Source: an uncultured Micavibrio sp. (GTDB taxonomy: Bacteria; Pseudomonadota; Alphaproteobacteria; Micavibrionales; UBA1664). From it: a DNA stretch of 6,881 nucleotides. Positions 6,236 through 6,881 of the stretch are shown here, piece by piece; positions within the stretch are counted from its first letter, which is position 1, and the number at the start of each line of letters is the position of its first letter. The notes below the pieces were generated by a model. It was not told the origin of the DNA. It saw nothing but the letters and a program-made list of their open reading frames with translations, and searched no databases. The DNA is taken from positions 1 to 6,881 of the forward strand of contig CALBME010000218.1 in NCBI GenBank assembly GCA_937896295.1, given 5' to 3'. The position numbers were made by a program, and so were the translations under genes.

Positions 6236-6452
6236 GCAGTTTAACTGGACCGCCGGGCATGATTGTCGAGATGGCGTGCTTGTAAACCAGCTGCGGGCTG
6301 GAATCGCGGCGCAGGAGCATCGAGAAATTATCAAACCAGGTAATCACACCCTGCAGTTTGACGCCGTTGACGAGGAAGATGGTGACAGGAACTTTCTGCT
6401 TACGCAGGGCATTCAGAAATACATCCTGAACGTTTTGGCCTTTTTCGCTCAT
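6195..6452 (-). CDS. hfq: RNA chaperone Hfq
   Basis: Hfq forms a hexameric Sm-fold ring that binds sRNAs and mRNAs and promotes their pairing. The 85-residue product has Sm1 around VTIFLVNGVKLQG (23-35) and ITWFDNFSMLLRR (37-49), and Sm2 as YKHAISTIMP (57-66). Residues matching E. coli proximal-face contacts are Gln9, Phe43, Lys58 and His59. Lys32 matches E. coli Lys31 on the distal face, where Phe26 replaces Tyr25. The rim is basic (Arg17, Lys18, Lys20). The C-terminal tail is short and acidic (HEDGTTNPEGD), as in many alphaproteobacteria and unlike the longer E. coli tail. The ATG at 6452 is chosen over a TTG at 6461: AGGA lies ten bases before the ATG but only two before the TTG, and MSEKGQNVQDVFLN is the usual N-terminus. 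hflX overlaps its 3' end; the HAD gene ends 49 bases upstream. Confidence 0.97.
   Translation of the reverse strand: MSEKGQNVQDVFLNALRKQKVPVTIFLVNGVKLQGVITWFDNFSMLLRRDSSPQLVYKHAISTIMPGGPVKLHEDGTTNPEGDVA
6208..6212 (-). promoter_or_regulatory. Candidate ribosome binding site for an hflX TTG start
   Basis: GAAGG on the minus strand is followed after five bases by TTG (6202-6200) in the hflX frame. It lies within the last codons of hfq. If used, hflX would be translated by ribosomes finishing hfq, a usual form of translational coupling. Confidence 0.45.
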
Positions 6453-6530
6453 TTGTTTCAAATCCTGAAGTCGTTTTTGTATTATTATTTTGCCCAGTTA
6501 ATTAGCCCAGTGTCACCAGATAAGCAAGGC
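6453..6530 (-). promoter_or_regulatory. Candidate hfq promoter region with a tandem ACTGGGC repeat
   Basis: The short gap before hfq is AT-rich, unlike its surroundings. On the minus strand, GTGACA in the end of the HAD gene is followed after 18 bases by CAAAAT and an AATAATAAT stretch, a weak sigma-70-like pair. ACTGGGC occurs twice (6505-6511 and 6492-6498), 13 bases apart and separated by TAATTA; the first copy covers the last HAD codons. hfq may thus have its own promoter in addition to readthrough. No experimental start is known here. Confidence 0.3.
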
Positions 6531-6881
6531 ATTCCCGTGGTGTTTTAAAGGTCATTGCGGGTTTTAATGTCGCAATCTCGTCCGCCGTGTTCATGGTCAG
6601 GTTTTCAATGAAGACGGGAACGGCACCCGCGGCATGGGCTGTGCTGATGTCATTTTCCGTATCCCCAACATACCACACGCCTGCGGCAGGCATGTTAAGG
6701 ACGCTCAGCGCCTGAAGCACACCATCCGGGGCGGGTTTGCCCGGACCCTGAATATCGTCCGCCCCGATCACGGCCCGGAAAAAATGATCCCAGCCGGCAT
6801 GCGTGATTTCGCGGCGCAGGAATTCGCCACGCTTGTTGGATACGACGCCCATGGGCACCTGCCGGGTGTACAGGTGGTCCA
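6502..6881 (-). CDS. HAD-superfamily phosphatase, phosphoglycolate phosphatase-like (5' end missing)
   Basis: The frame is open to the right edge of the window, so the N-terminus is absent, including the DXDGT nucleophile motif and most of the cap domain. The visible 126 residues cover the C-terminal part of the HAD core. Motif II is VVSNK (Ser hydrogen-bonding the phosphate), motif III is the Lys of GKPAPDGV, and motif IV is GDTENDISTAHAAG with its Mg2+-binding acidic residues. The GKPAP and GDTENDI arrangement is that of Gph/PGMB-type phosphatases, which hydrolyse small phosphate monoesters such as 2-phosphoglycolate; the substrate cannot be decided from this part. The GTG at 6858 is internal, since coding continues upstream (HLYTRQ precedes it). 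The gene ends 49 bases before hfq on the same strand and may share a transcript with hfq and hflX. Confidence 0.9.
   Translation of the reverse strand, partial: DHLYTRQVPMGVVSNKRGEFLRREITHAGWDHFFRAVIGADDIQGPGKPAPDGVLQALSVLNMPAAGVWYVGDTENDISTAHAAGAVPVFIENLTMNTADEIATLKPAMTFKTPRECLAYLVTLG

Noticed and set aside
5835..6548. 237-codon plus-strand open frame opposite hflX and hfq
   Set aside because: It lies across two well-identified minus-strand genes and its translation resembles no protein.

Overview
The window looks like a chromosomal segment of an alphaproteobacterium with moderate GC content, probably from a less-studied lineage. The evidence is an Hfq of alphaproteobacterial type (short C-terminal tail, Phe where E. 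coli has the distal-face Tyr25), an hfq-hflX pair with mazG next door, and a periplasmic copper chaperone of the PCu(A)C family. The taxonomic call is inference. No tRNA, rRNA, CRISPR array or insertion sequence was seen.

Left part (1-2945, + strand): the 3' end of a very large gene for a secreted repeat protein that runs in from outside the window. It carries eight consecutive repeats of about 100-106 residues, each built on the same three short motifs (GFRDIT-like, ERNLT-like, LRAGG-like). A unique C-terminal region follows, with the only two cysteines of the visible protein. It resembles large exoproteins and adhesins of two-partner secretion (type Vb, filamentous haemagglutinin-like). The signal peptide, TPS domain and any partner transporter lie outside the window, so this assignment is not certain.

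Middle (2946-4027): a 223-base AT-rich intergenic stretch leads to a PCu(A)C copper chaperone with an intact metal-binding motif, a signal peptide and a His-rich tail (3169-3651, +). Two bases further, facing it, ends a small unrecognised three-helix membrane protein (3654-4013, -). That gene starts 14 bases from the divergent mazG.

Right part (4028-6881): mazG (+) encodes a two-domain nucleoside triphosphate pyrophosphohydrolase. It converges on a leftward cluster of a 5'-truncated HAD phosphatase, hfq and hflX. hfq and hflX overlap, which suggests translational coupling. These are housekeeping and stress genes: sRNA/mRNA regulation (Hfq), ribosome rescue GTPase (HflX) and nucleotide pool cleaning (MazG). 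The HAD gene is probably co-transcribed with them, but an AT-rich 49-base gap before hfq leaves room for a separate hfq promoter.

No clearly new multi-gene system is visible. The most unusual items are the repeat exoprotein, with its recurring sequons and terminal cysteine pair, and the small membrane protein.
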